A stretch of 64,000 bases of DNA from an uncultured Roseibium sp. GTDB lineage: Bacteria; Pseudomonadota; Alphaproteobacteria; Rhizobiales; Stappiaceae. A program made the translations under genes and the position numbers. The notes below the pieces were generated by a model, which saw nothing but the letters and a program-made list of their open reading frames with translations, ran no database searches and was not told the DNA's origin. The stretch lies in contig NZ_OY780957.1 in NCBI RefSeq assembly GCF_963675985.1, forward strand, positions 1,286,001-1,350,000, read 5' to 3'. This document shows positions 43,039 through 50,999 of this stretch, piece after piece. Numbering within the stretch: the stretch's first letter is position 1; the number at the start of each line of letters is the position of its first letter.

Positions 43039-43692
43039 TCAAGGCGTCCAGTCCAGGAAGTTGGCGATCAGCGCCAGCCCGAGCCGCTGGCTCTTTTCCG
43101 GGTGGAACTGGGTGCCGACCATGTTGTCCTTCGCCACCATCGCCGTGAACGTTCCGCCGTAGTCGAAGGTCGCCAGGCGGTCTTCGGCGCGGGTGCAGGC
43201 GAAGTGATAGGAATGGACGAAATACGCATGCAGCCCGTCCGGTCCGGTATCGACATCCTTCAGAACCGGATGGCCGCCGGGGCGGACGTTGATCGTGTTC
43301 CAGCCCATGTGCGGGATCTTCAGGGACGCGTCTGACGGCGTCATCTCGACGACATCACCCTCGACCCAACCGAGCCCGTCCACGGTCTCGAATTCCAACC
43401 CGCGTGCCGCCATCAGCTGCATGCCGACGCAAATCCCCAGGAACGGCTTTCCCTGAACCCGGACGGCTTCCTCCAGCGCGTCGATCATGCCGTCGACGGC
43501 GGCAAGGCCGCGCTTACAATCGGCAAAGGCGCCGACACCCGGAAGGACCACGCGATCCGCCTTGAGGACGTGGTCCGGATCGGCCGTAACTACAACGTCC
43601 GGGTTCAGGGCATGATCGCGGGCGGCGCGCTCGAATGCCTTGGCCGCGGAACGCAGGTTCCCCGAGCCGTAATCGATAATGGCAATGCTCAT
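43039..43692 (-). CDS. hisH: Imidazole glycerol phosphate synthase, glutamine amidotransferase subunit
   Basis: Releases ammonia from glutamine for HisF. The 217-aa class I amidotransferase has IAIIDYGSGNLRSAAKAFERA, VLPGVGAF, the nucleophile in PFLGICVGMQLM, PHMGWNTI, and the His/Glu pair in GTQFHPEKSQ. Its start overlaps the DUF2628 stop by four bases; hisA follows after 87 bases. Confidence 0.97.
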   Translation of the reverse strand: MSIAIIDYGSGNLRSAAKAFERAARDHALNPDVVVTADPDHVLKADRVVLPGVGAFADCKRGLAAVDGMIDALEEAVRVQGKPFLGICVGMQLMAARGLEFETVDGLGWVEGDVVEMTPSDASLKIPHMGWNTINVRPGGHPVLKDVDTGPDGLHAYFVHSYHFACTRAEDRLATFDYGGTFTAMVAKDNMVGTQFHPEKSQRLGLALIANFLDWTP

Positions 43693-44189
43693 CTTCGGGT
43701 CTCCTGGCCAAATGTCAGGCCAACGACATGTTCGGTTCCGATCCGGGGGATGATCGGCTGAGCGGTCGGATGCAGTGAAGGCGGCGGGGGCGGCGGTTCC
43801 GTCGTGCCATCGTCCAATCCGCGGAAGAACCGCAGTTCTGCTTCCTCAACATTGGCGCCGCAGGTAACGGCGATCATGCGCCAGCCTTTGCGCTCGAGCG
43901 TCCAGCGGCGCAGGCCATTGGCCTCGAAGGCAAACAACAGCGAGATCGCCAGGGTGGCAACCGCAGGCGCGGCATCCCCGAGCATCGATACCGATAGCTC
44001 CAGGGCGGTTGCGACGACCAGATAGCCGAGCAGAACCAGCCACATCCTGTGCCACAGCAGGTAGATTATGGAAAAGCCGAAGGCGAACCAGGAAAAGCGG
44101 TCGGCAATGAAGACAAGCCGGTCCGCCGCTTCCGGGCTGGCCACCGGATCTTTCACATCCGGCGGTGCCATCACCATATAGGTGCTCAT
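43689..44189 (-). CDS. DUF2628 membrane protein in the his operon
   Basis: A 166-aa protein with about three membrane helices (FSWFAFGFSIIYLLWHRMWLVLLGYLVVATAL; VATLAISLLFAFEANGLRRW). The R-RWTLERKGWRMIAVTCGAN segment is typical of DUF2628, and a Pro-run tail follows. It is squeezed between hisB (six bases away) and hisH (four-base overlap), a placement seen widely in Rhizobiales. That suggests a constant but unknown relation to the pathway or simply operon inheritance. Confidence 0.9.
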   Translation of the reverse strand: MSTYMVMAPPDVKDPVASPEAADRLVFIADRFSWFAFGFSIIYLLWHRMWLVLLGYLVVATALELSVSMLGDAAPAVATLAISLLFAFEANGLRRWTLERKGWRMIAVTCGANVEEAELRFFRGLDDGTTEPPPPPPSLHPTAQPIIPRIGTEHVVGLTFGQETRR

Positions 44190-44195
44190 ATCGCT

Positions 44196-44789
44196 TTAGC
44201 CCCCAAGCTGGCCCTTGGTGGTCGGCACCCGGTCGGCCTGGCGCGGATCGATCTCCACGGCCTTGCGCAGGGTGCGGGCGACCGCCTTGAAGCAGGTTTC
44301 GGCGATGTGGTGGCAGTTGGCGCCGTAAAGGTTGGCGATATGCAGCGTGATCCCGGCGTTCATCGCAAAGGCGCGGAAAAACTCCTCGAAGAGTTCCGTG
44401 TCGAAGTCGCCGACCTTGTCCCGGTCGAAGGTCACGTCCCAGACCAGGAACGGCCGTCCGGAAACGTCGAGCGCGCAGCGGGTCAGTGCTTCGTCCATGG
44501 CAAGGTGGGTGTCGGCATAGCGGGTGATGCCAGCCATGTCGCCGAGCGCCTCGGAAATCGCCTGACCCAGCGCGATGCCGGTGTCTTCCACCGTGTGGTG
44601 GAAGTCGATATGGGTGTCGCCCTCGGCGCGGACGGTGATGTCGATCAGCGAATGGCGCGCAAGCTGCTCCAGCATATGGTCGAAAAATCCGACGCCGGTC
44701 GCCACGTCATAGGCGCCCGTGCCATCGAGATTCAGTTCGACGGAAATGCGGGTTTCCTTGGTGTTGCGCGAGATTTTCGCTGTGCGCAT
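44196..44789 (-). CDS. hisB: Imidazoleglycerol-phosphate dehydratase
   Basis: Dehydrates imidazole glycerol phosphate in histidine synthesis. The 197-aa monofunctional form has the paired metal motifs GFFDHMLEQLARHS and DFHHTVEDTGI, and the repeat-related DTHLAMDEAL and ANLYGANCHHIAETCFKA. No HisB phosphatase domain is present, as expected outside enterics. First gene of the minus-strand his operon, divergent from pyrF across a 200-base gap. Confidence 0.97.
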   Translation of the reverse strand: MRTAKISRNTKETRISVELNLDGTGAYDVATGVGFFDHMLEQLARHSLIDITVRAEGDTHIDFHHTVEDTGIALGQAISEALGDMAGITRYADTHLAMDEALTRCALDVSGRPFLVWDVTFDRDKVGDFDTELFEEFFRAFAMNAGITLHIANLYGANCHHIAETCFKAVARTLRKAVEIDPRQADRVPTTKGQLGG

Positions 44790-44989
44790 CTGCTTCCCCT
44801 TCGTGCGGGCCGGTCATCGTTCCAGCAAACCGGCGCCGTTTTAGCAGGCCGACCGGCCCATGGGAACACTTATCCGGACAAGGAAAACACTCAGAGGCGG
44901 ATGACGGTGTTTCATCTGGCCCCTTGGCAGCTGTGGTGTTAAGCACGGCGTGCTTCCATCCGCTTTCCTGCCGAATCGAGGATCCGCCC

Positions 44990-45718
44990 ATGACCGTGAG
45001 CCCTTTCAAGCCTGCAACCGCCCGCGAACGCCTGATGCTGCCGCTGGATGTGCCGACAGTGGAAGAGGGGAGGGCCCTGGTCGAAAAGACCACCGGCGCG
45101 GTCGGGATCTACAAGATCGGCATGGAGCTGCAGTTCGCCGGCGGACTGGAGCTGGCGCGACAACTGGCGGCGGACGGTCACCAGATCTTCCTCGATGTGA
45201 AACTGCACGATATCGACAACACCATCTTCAGTGCGGTCCGCAATGTCGCCAAGATGGGCATGCGTTTCATGACGCTGCATGCCTACCCGAAGACCATGCG
45301 CGCGGCGGTCCAGGCGATCCGGGAAGACGGCGTGACGGATCTCTGCCTGCTCGGCGTGACGGTGCTCACCTCCATGGACGATGACGACCTGCACGATGCG
45401 GGCTATCGGGGCAGAGTGGCGGAACTGGTGGCAAAACGCGCCGCCGATGCACGGGTTGCGGGCATGGCCGGTATCGTCTGCTCGCCCCAGGAAGCAACCG
45501 CCATGCGGCATATTCTGGGCGACGAACTGGTCATGGTGACCCCGGGTATCCGTCCGGCCGGCAGTGCGGCGGGAGACCAGAAACGGATCATGACCCCGGG
45601 CGATGCCATTCGCGCCGGCAGCGACTATCTCGTCGTCGGCCGTCCGATCTCGAAGGCCGACGATCCCCGAGCCGCGGCGGAAGCGGTTGTCGCGGAGATC
45701 GAGGAAGCCCTGGCCTGA
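44990..45718 (+). CDS. pyrF: Orotidine 5'-phosphate decarboxylase
   Basis: Last step of UMP synthesis. The 242-aa TIM barrel has RLMLPLDVPTVEEGRALVEK, IYKIGMELQF, IFLDVKLHDIDNTI (catalytic KxxDI region), MTLHAYP, GIVCSPQEATAMR and VTPGIRPAG, ending YLVVGRPIS. ATG at 44990 is chosen because GAGGA lies eight bases upstream. It stands alone and is convergent with dgt. Confidence 0.96.
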   Translation: MTVSPFKPATARERLMLPLDVPTVEEGRALVEKTTGAVGIYKIGMELQFAGGLELARQLAADGHQIFLDVKLHDIDNTIFSAVRNVAKMGMRFMTLHAYPKTMRAAVQAIREDGVTDLCLLGVTVLTSMDDDDLHDAGYRGRVAELVAKRAADARVAGMAGIVCSPQEATAMRHILGDELVMVTPGIRPAGSAAGDQKRIMTPGDAIRAGSDYLVVGRPISKADDPRAAAEAVVAEIEEALA

Positions 45719-45779
45719 CCCGCTACTGTCCGGTTGAATGGCGTATGTGTCGAAACTCGGGCTTATCCGCTTGTTTTCC

Positions 45780-45800
45780 TCTCCCCCTCAAGGGGGGAGA
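45780..45800. repeat. C-rich palindromic intergenic element
   Basis: TCTCCCCC and GGGGGAGA form an 8-bp stem around TCAAG in the gap between the convergent pyrF and dgt genes. Similar C-run/G-run palindromes with following GGAGTTGGCGGGACCGG are common dispersed intergenic sequences in related genomes, to my recollection. It may also act as a weak bidirectional terminator. Only one copy is in this window. Confidence 0.5.
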
Positions 45801-45900
45801 CTGGAGTTGGCGGGACCGGTTTTCGTGTCCACACTGTCTCCGAGAAGGAATACATTTGATTTGTGAAATGCTTGAAAAGTCTGCCTAAGTAATCCGGACC

Positions 45901-47232
45901 CTAGATCCCCGACAGCATCCGGGCGGTCTTGACCGCAAAGCGGTCGGTCATGCCGGAGACATAGTCGGCAAGGGAATGCAGGGCGGTGTAGGGCGTCGTC
46001 ACGTCGCGGATATCGACGCCGGCAGCCTTGATGAGTTGCCGATGATAGGAATCGAGTTTCTCCGCATCCCAGCCGACCTCCTGTAGCCTGACGTAGATGC
46101 CTGAAATGCCGTCCAGGACACGATGCACCGAGTTACGGCCCTGAACCTCCAGCTCCGTCTTCCGCGGTGACGTGAACAGGCGCTCTTTGGCCAGGTTCTT
46201 GATGTTGTTGAATTCTTCTGCCTTGGCGGACTTGTCGATCAGGGCACCGGAGAAGGTGCCGTCCATGATCGGCGCGTAATTCTCCTTGAAGGCCTCGACG
46301 CAGGCGGAAATTGCGATGCCGATGCCCCTTGCCCGTGCATAGGCGATGCGGTCCGGGGCGGCCATGTCAGACAGATCCTGATTGGATTTGCCCGTAACGG
46401 GTTCCAGGTGCCCGATCACGGTCTCGGCGGAGAGATCGCCGGACGTAAAAGCGTCCTCCAGATCCAGGATATTGTAGCAGATGTCGTCGGCGGCCTCGAC
46501 GAGGAACACCAATGGATGACGGCGCCACCAGGTTTGGCTGTCATGCGTTTCCGAAGGTAGCCCGACGGCCTTCGCAACTTCGCAAAATTGCTCGAATTCA
46601 CTCTCGAAAACGCCGAACTTCTTCAATCCGCAGTAATCGCTTTTCACCTGATCCTGGACGCGCGCAGTCACCGGATACTTGCTGAAAGCGCCAAGCACGC
46701 CGCGGGACAGACGCATGCCGCCTTCGTTCCGGTACATTTCCAGTCGCGTGAGGATGCGGAACCCTTGCGCATTGCCCTCGAATTTTTCGAACTCCAGCCG
46801 CAGGTCCTGGTCGAGCTCGGAAAAGAGCGGCTCCCCCGAGGCGAATTTTTCCGCAAACCACTGGCCGATCGCTTCTTCTCCGGAATGGCCGAAAGGCGGA
46901 TTGCCGATGTCGTGGGCCAGACAGGCGGTGCCGATAATGCCCGCAATCTTGTGCCGTTCTCCGGCCGGAACGGCCTGTTGCTGCTCCAGCCAGTCACCGA
47001 CCTCCATGCCGAGCGACCGGCCGACGCTGCTCGTCTCGAGACTGTGGATCAGCCGGTGGTGAATGTGATCGTTTTCGTAAAGCGGATGGACCTGGGTCTT
47101 GTTCGCCAGCCGCCGGAACGGCGCAGAGAACGTGATGCGGTCGGAATCCTGAACGTAGGTCGGACGATTGGGCCGCTCGGCGTAGGTAGGGTCCTGAAGG
47201 CGAAGTCCATCCAGCAAACGGGCCCAATCCAC
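45901..47232 (-). CDS. dgt: Deoxyguanosinetriphosphate triphosphohydrolase-like protein
   Basis: HD-domain enzyme that hydrolyses dNTPs to nucleoside and triphosphate. The 443-aa product has ITFSAPFRRLANKTQVHPL, HHRLIHSLETSSVGRSLG, the HD motif ACLAHDIGNPPFGHSGEEAI, NEGGMRLSRGVLGAFSKYP, and VEAADDICYNILDLEDA. The GTG at 47232 is chosen because GGAG lies six bases before it; a TTG at 47244 lacks a ribosome site. Family members differ in dNTP preference, so dGTP specificity is not assured. Confidence 0.93.
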   Translation of the reverse strand: MDWARLLDGLRLQDPTYAERPNRPTYVQDSDRITFSAPFRRLANKTQVHPLYENDHIHHRLIHSLETSSVGRSLGMEVGDWLEQQQAVPAGERHKIAGIIGTACLAHDIGNPPFGHSGEEAIGQWFAEKFASGEPLFSELDQDLRLEFEKFEGNAQGFRILTRLEMYRNEGGMRLSRGVLGAFSKYPVTARVQDQVKSDYCGLKKFGVFESEFEQFCEVAKAVGLPSETHDSQTWWRRHPLVFLVEAADDICYNILDLEDAFTSGDLSAETVIGHLEPVTGKSNQDLSDMAAPDRIAYARARGIGIAISACVEAFKENYAPIMDGTFSGALIDKSAKAEEFNNIKNLAKERLFTSPRKTELEVQGRNSVHRVLDGISGIYVRLQEVGWDAEKLDSYHRQLIKAAGVDIRDVTTPYTALHSLADYVSGMTDRFAVKTARMLSGI

Positions 47233-47380
47233 GACGGTCTCCAAAAATCTGTATCTGCAACGGGGTGAGTGCGGTCCCGAATCTGCGAAGATTCAGGAGG
47301 GTGGATCTAACAATAGGTGCGGAACCATGACAACGGGTCTAAACGCGACCCATGCCGAATGTGTGCGTCGGCCCCAAATG

Positions 47381-47415
47381 AAAACCTCCCCGCCTTCATG
47401 ACAAAGACGGGGAGG
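47381..47415 (-). terminator. Rho-independent terminator of hppD
   Basis: CCTCCCCG (47385-47392) pairs with CGGGGAGG (47408-47415), and a CTT/AAG extension follows after one mismatch. On the minus strand the stem runs into TTTTC. It lies about 40 bases past the hppD stop. Confidence 0.8.
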
Positions 47416-47455
47416 CTCTTCCTCTGGATTATATCGTCAAGTCGGGGCCTGAACC

Positions 47456-48568
47456 TTATTCCGCTGCGTCCACCTTCAGGACGCCCCGGCGGATCTGGTC
47501 TTCCTCGATGGATTCGAACAGAGCGCGGAAGTTGCCCTCGCCGAAGCCCTCATCGCCCTTGCGCTGGATGAATTCGAAGAAGATCGGGCCGATGACGGTC
47601 TTGGAGAAGATCTGCAGCAGGATCTTGGTCATGCCGCCGTTCACCACGCCTTCGCCGTCGATCAGGATGCCGTGTGTCTTCATCCGCTCGATCGGCTCGT
47701 CATGGCCCTGGACCCGGTCAAAGCTCTTTTCGTAATAGACCTCCGGCGGGCCGGGCATGAATTTCAGGCCGTTGTCGGCGAGCTTGTCGGTGGAATCGTA
47801 GATCCCGTCCGTGCCGACGGCGATGTGCTGGATGCCTTCACCCTTGTATTTCTTCAGGTATTCGACGATCTGGCTGGTTTCGTCCTTGGACTCGTTCAGC
47901 GGAATCCGGATCTTGCCGCAAGGCGACGTGATCGCCCGGCTGACGAGGCCGGTGATGCGGCCGTCGATGTCGAAATAGTGGATCTGGGTGAAGCCGAACA
48001 GCTCGCGGTAGAAGTCCCACCACTTGTCCATGTTGCCGCGATAGACGTTATGGGTCAGGTGGTCGAGATAGTAGAAGCCGACACCTTCCGGCTTGGGATC
48101 GCGCGCGCCGAGCCATTCGAATTCCGCGTCATAGGCGGAGCCTTTTGCGCCGTAGGTGTCGACGAAATAAAGCAGCGACCCGCCGATGCCGACGATCGCC
48201 GGCACGTCCAGCGCCTTGTCGTCGCCGTCATAAGGCGTCGCGCCCTTGGAGACGGCATAGTCGAAGGCATGTTTGGCGTCGACCACGCGCCAGGCCATGG
48301 ACGGGGCGCAGGGGCCGTGCTCGTCCACGAAGCGCATGGCATGGCTGCCCGGCTCGGCATTGAGGATGTAGTTGATGTCGCCCTGGCGCCAGACCGAGAT
48401 GTTCTTGGTCTTATGGCGGGCAACTTCGGTGTACCCCATCCGGGTAAAGAGTTCGGCGAGCTTCTCCGGTTCGGAATGGGAGAACTCGACGAATTCGAAA
48501 CCGTCCGTGCCGGCGGGATTGTCTTCGGTGATCTTCGCAGGCGGTGCGTCGTGCGGAAACGGGCCCAT
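47456..48568 (-). CDS. hppD: 4-Hydroxyphenylpyruvate dioxygenase
   Basis: Converts 4-hydroxyphenylpyruvate to homogentisate in tyrosine catabolism. The 370-aa two-domain vicinal-oxygen-chelate protein has GFEFVEFSHSEPEKLAELFT at the N-terminus. The iron ligands lie in LDHLTHNV (His near 169), GIQHIAVGT (His near 247) and FFEFIQRKGDEGFGEGNF (Glu near 340), the last motif being diagnostic. It is divergent from an Lrp-type regulator 124 bases away. Downstream homogentisate genes are not adjacent. Confidence 0.96.
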   Translation of the reverse strand: MGPFPHDAPPAKITEDNPAGTDGFEFVEFSHSEPEKLAELFTRMGYTEVARHKTKNISVWRQGDINYILNAEPGSHAMRFVDEHGPCAPSMAWRVVDAKHAFDYAVSKGATPYDGDDKALDVPAIVGIGGSLLYFVDTYGAKGSAYDAEFEWLGARDPKPEGVGFYYLDHLTHNVYRGNMDKWWDFYRELFGFTQIHYFDIDGRITGLVSRAITSPCGKIRIPLNESKDETSQIVEYLKKYKGEGIQHIAVGTDGIYDSTDKLADNGLKFMPGPPEVYYEKSFDRVQGHDEPIERMKTHGILIDGEGVVNGGMTKILLQIFSKTVIGPIFFEFIQRKGDEGFGEGNFRALFESIEEDQIRRGVLKVDAAE

Positions 48569-48655
48569 GTCATCCTCCTTTACGTTTCGCAGTGAAGATC
48601 AGAATGCGCGCAATTTCGCGCGACATGTGTGCAATGTCAGGAAAATAACGTATGC

Positions 48656-48676
48656 TCATGCACGAAAAACGCATGA
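48656..48676. promoter_or_regulatory. Candidate Lrp-type operator between hppD and its regulator
   Basis: TCATGC and GCATGA flank nine A-rich bases in the AT-rich gap between hppD and the divergent Lrp-type gene, ending 16 bases before the latter's start. Position and symmetry fit an autoregulatory site, but Lrp-family sites are degenerate and this is a single short palindrome. Confidence 0.4.
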
Positions 48677-48692
48677 AAATGAGATTCAATGC

Positions 48693-49160
48693 ATGACAGT
48701 CGCACTCGATGGCTTTGATCTGAAACTGCTTGCCGTTCTGCAGGAAAATGCGGCCCTGACCAATCATGATATCGGCCAGCGGATCAGCCTGTCGGCCAGC
48801 CAGGTGTCCCGCCGTCGCCAGAGGCTGGAACAGGATCGGGTCATCCGCCGCTATCGTGCCGATCTCTCACCGGATCTGCTCGGTCTGACCGTGACGGCCT
48901 TCGTCGGTGTGACACTGGGCGCCCACAGTCGGGAAAACGCGCGCAAGTTCCGCTTGATGGTGACGGCCATGCCGGAGGTGCAGGAGGCCCACACCCTGAC
49001 CGGCGATGTCGACTACATGCTGAAGGTGGTGGTGAAGGACCTCAAGGCCCTGAGCCGCATCATCAACGACGAACTCCTGCCCCATGACGCGGTTCAAAAC
49101 GTGCGCTCGTCGATCGCCATGGAAACCCTGAAGGACGACAATCTGCTGCCGCTTGAATAG
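48693..49160 (+). CDS. Lrp/AsnC-family transcriptional regulator
   Basis: The 155-aa protein has an N-terminal HTH (LKLLAVLQENAALTNHDIGQRI, SASQVSRRRQRLEQDRVIRRYRADL) and a C-terminal RAM ligand-binding domain (TVTAFVGVTLGA, VQEAHTLTGDVDYMLKVVVKDL). The gene is read away from hppD, so control of tyrosine catabolism in response to an aromatic amino acid is a reasonable inference. The reading frame is open far upstream, but the ATG at 48693 gives the family's usual length. Confidence 0.93.
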   Translation: MTVALDGFDLKLLAVLQENAALTNHDIGQRISLSASQVSRRRQRLEQDRVIRRYRADLSPDLLGLTVTAFVGVTLGAHSRENARKFRLMVTAMPEVQEAHTLTGDVDYMLKVVVKDLKALSRIINDELLPHDAVQNVRSSIAMETLKDDNLLPLE

Positions 49161-49272
49161 CGCGGGCAGGTCTTGCCTCCAGCAAGTTCCTTCCCCATCT
49201 GAAAAGAGGTTCAACAGCAAAAGATCGCCGCCGCGAAACCGCCGCGGGGCCTTGCAGATGGGAGACAAGAGA

Positions 49273-50004
49273 ATGTTCGACGCCAAGTCCCTGCTCGATC
49301 AGTTCATGGGTGGCGCCGCCGGCGGCGCGACGGGGAGCGGCTCAGGCCGACGCTCCGGCGGATCGAATGATCTTCTCTCTCAGGGCAAGGATTTCCTGTC
49401 TTCGCAGGGCGGTGGTCTGGCGCTTGGCAGTCTGGCGGGACTGATGCTCGGCACCAAGACCGGCCGGAAAGTCGGCAAGAAAGCCGTGACCTACGGCGGT
49501 CTGGCCCTGGTCGCGGGTCTCGCTTACAAGGCGTATCAGGGCTATCAGGCAAACCAGCAGGGCGCGCCGCGCCCGCAGATGGAACCGGTCCCGGTGGAAG
49601 GCCCGAAGGACACGCCCTTCGATGCGGCCCGGGCGCCGGGCGGCGAAAACGCCTTTGCCCTGACCCTGCTCACGGCAATGATCCAGGCTGCCAAGGCCGA
49701 CGGTCATATTGACGCGGATGAGCAGGACCGGATCTTTGCCAAGATCGACGAGGCGGGCCTGGACGGCGAAGCCAAGGCCTTCCTGATGGACGAGCTGCGC
49801 GCACCGCTCGACCTCGACAAGGTGGTCGCAGGCGCGACCTGCCCGGAAACGGCGGCGGAAATCTATGCCGCCTCCCGCCTTGCCATCGACCCGGATCACC
49901 GCGCCGAACAGGCCTATCTGAACATGCTCGCCGCACGGCTCAATCTCGATCCGGCGCTGGTCGAGGAAATCGAGCTGGCCGTGCGTGAGGCGGAAGTGGC
50001 CTGA
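49273..50004 (+). CDS. DUF533/YebE-like inner-membrane protein with TerB-like domain
   Basis: A 243-aa protein. Residues 1-60 are Gly/Ser-rich (FMGGAAGGATGSGSGRRSGG). A glycine-rich hydrophobic stretch follows (GLALGSLAGLMLGTKTGRK...YGGLALVAGLAYKAYQGY) and should enter the membrane. Residues about 125-240 form a helical TerB-like domain (LTAMIQAAKADGHIDADEQDRIFAKI). ATG at 49273 is used because GGAG lies eight bases upstream. DUF533 function is unknown, possibly envelope-stress related. Confidence 0.88.
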   Translation: MFDAKSLLDQFMGGAAGGATGSGSGRRSGGSNDLLSQGKDFLSSQGGGLALGSLAGLMLGTKTGRKVGKKAVTYGGLALVAGLAYKAYQGYQANQQGAPRPQMEPVPVEGPKDTPFDAARAPGGENAFALTLLTAMIQAAKADGHIDADEQDRIFAKIDEAGLDGEAKAFLMDELRAPLDLDKVVAGATCPETAAEIYAASRLAIDPDHRAEQAYLNMLAARLNLDPALVEEIELAVREAEVA

Positions 50005-50088
50005 CAGGCAGTTGATAGTCTATGGTTGCATCTGGAGAGATTTCGCTCTTTGGAAAAGGGCGACTTGAGGTGCAGCCGGGGGTATCAA

Positions 50089-50448
50089 ATGTCGAGTTCA
50101 GCCATTGTTCGATTTGCGGGGTTCGCCGTTCTTTTTCTGATCGCAGGCTTTGTCGGGCCGGCGAACGCGGAAACGCTGAGTGCTGATCAGGTTCAAAAAG
50201 AGATTGTCGGCAGGAGCCTCGGCTATAGCGGGGCATTCTCGGGAAATATTGTCTACCAGCGTGGAGGCAAGATTGCCTACACCGCGAAGGGCAAGAAATT
50301 TTCCGGCGAATGGAAATTAAAGAACAACAAGATGTGCACCCGTCTCCACACGAATGTCAGGGAGGGAAAATGGTCCTGCTTCACATTTTCCAGAACGGGA
50401 AAAAGCACTTACAAGACCAGCCTCGGCTACAAGGTCTGGAGAAAGTGA
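50089..50448 (+). CDS. Small secreted hypothetical protein
   Basis: A 119-aa protein with a clear signal peptide (VRFAGFAVLFLIAGFVGPANA/E, cleavage near 27). The mature part is a small beta-rich domain with two cysteines (KMCTRLHTNVREGKWSCFTF) and a basic C-terminus (SLGYKVWRK). The pattern SADQVQKEIVGRSLGY...KGKKFSGEWKLKNNKMC recalls small periplasmic proteins seen in rhizobia, but I cannot name a family. A GGGGG tract precedes the ATG. Confidence 0.7.
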   Translation: MSSSAIVRFAGFAVLFLIAGFVGPANAETLSADQVQKEIVGRSLGYSGAFSGNIVYQRGGKIAYTAKGKKFSGEWKLKNNKMCTRLHTNVREGKWSCFTFSRTGKSTYKTSLGYKVWRK

Positions 50449-50531
50449 CCGCCTGAGTGCTCGCAAATCGGGTCGTTCAGGGACACTGGCATGGCTAAAA
50501 CGGAACCGGTCAAACGAGGAGCCGCGAGCCC

Positions 50532-50999
50532 ATGCATTTTCAGATCCAACCGCTTCCCGACAGCGCCTTTGCCTATCTGTCGGGCCTGTCCGAGGAAGAC
50601 CTCGCCGCCCGTCATATCCGGACCTATGTGGCGGATGAAAAGCCCGGCTTTCCGTGCCGGGTCAGCCTCGCCGATGCGGAAATCGGTGAGACGGTCTTCC
50701 TGCTGCATTACGAACATCAGCCGAACGACACGCCGTATCGGGCAAGCCATGCGATCTTCGTGAAGGCCGGTGCGGTGTCAGGGCAGCTCGAGCCCGATAC
50801 GGTTCCCGAAAGCATCGCCAGCCGGCTTTTGTCGGTCAGGGCCTTCGACAAGGCCCATGCAATGATCGACGCGGACGTCATCGAGGGACGGGACGTGTCC
50901 GGCCTCATCACCAGGATGTTTGAAAACCCGGACGTCGCCTATCTGCACCTGCATTACGCCCGCCGCGGCTGCTTTGCCGCCGAGGTCAGGCGGGCTTAG
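50532..50999 (+). CDS. DUF1203 domain protein
   Basis: A 155-aa cytoplasmic protein matching DUF1203 end to end: FQIQPLPDSAFAYLSGLSEEDL, YVADEKPGFPCRVSLADAEIGETVFLLHYEHQ, TPYRASHAIFVK, SVRAFDKAHAMIDADVIEG, and VAYLHLHYARRGCFAAEV. The conserved Cys, His and Tyr residues are in place. Function unknown. Its last 14 bases overlap the convergent membrane-protein gene. Confidence 0.9.
   Translation: MHFQIQPLPDSAFAYLSGLSEEDLAARHIRTYVADEKPGFPCRVSLADAEIGETVFLLHYEHQPNDTPYRASHAIFVKAGAVSGQLEPDTVPESIASRLLSVRAFDKAHAMIDADVIEGRDVSGLITRMFENPDVAYLHLHYARRGCFAAEVRRA

Noticed and set aside
47279..47294. GAATCT-GCGA-AGATTC hairpin upstream of dgt
   Set aside because: A six-base stem with a GNRA loop could form in the dgt leader, but nothing else supports a regulatory role.
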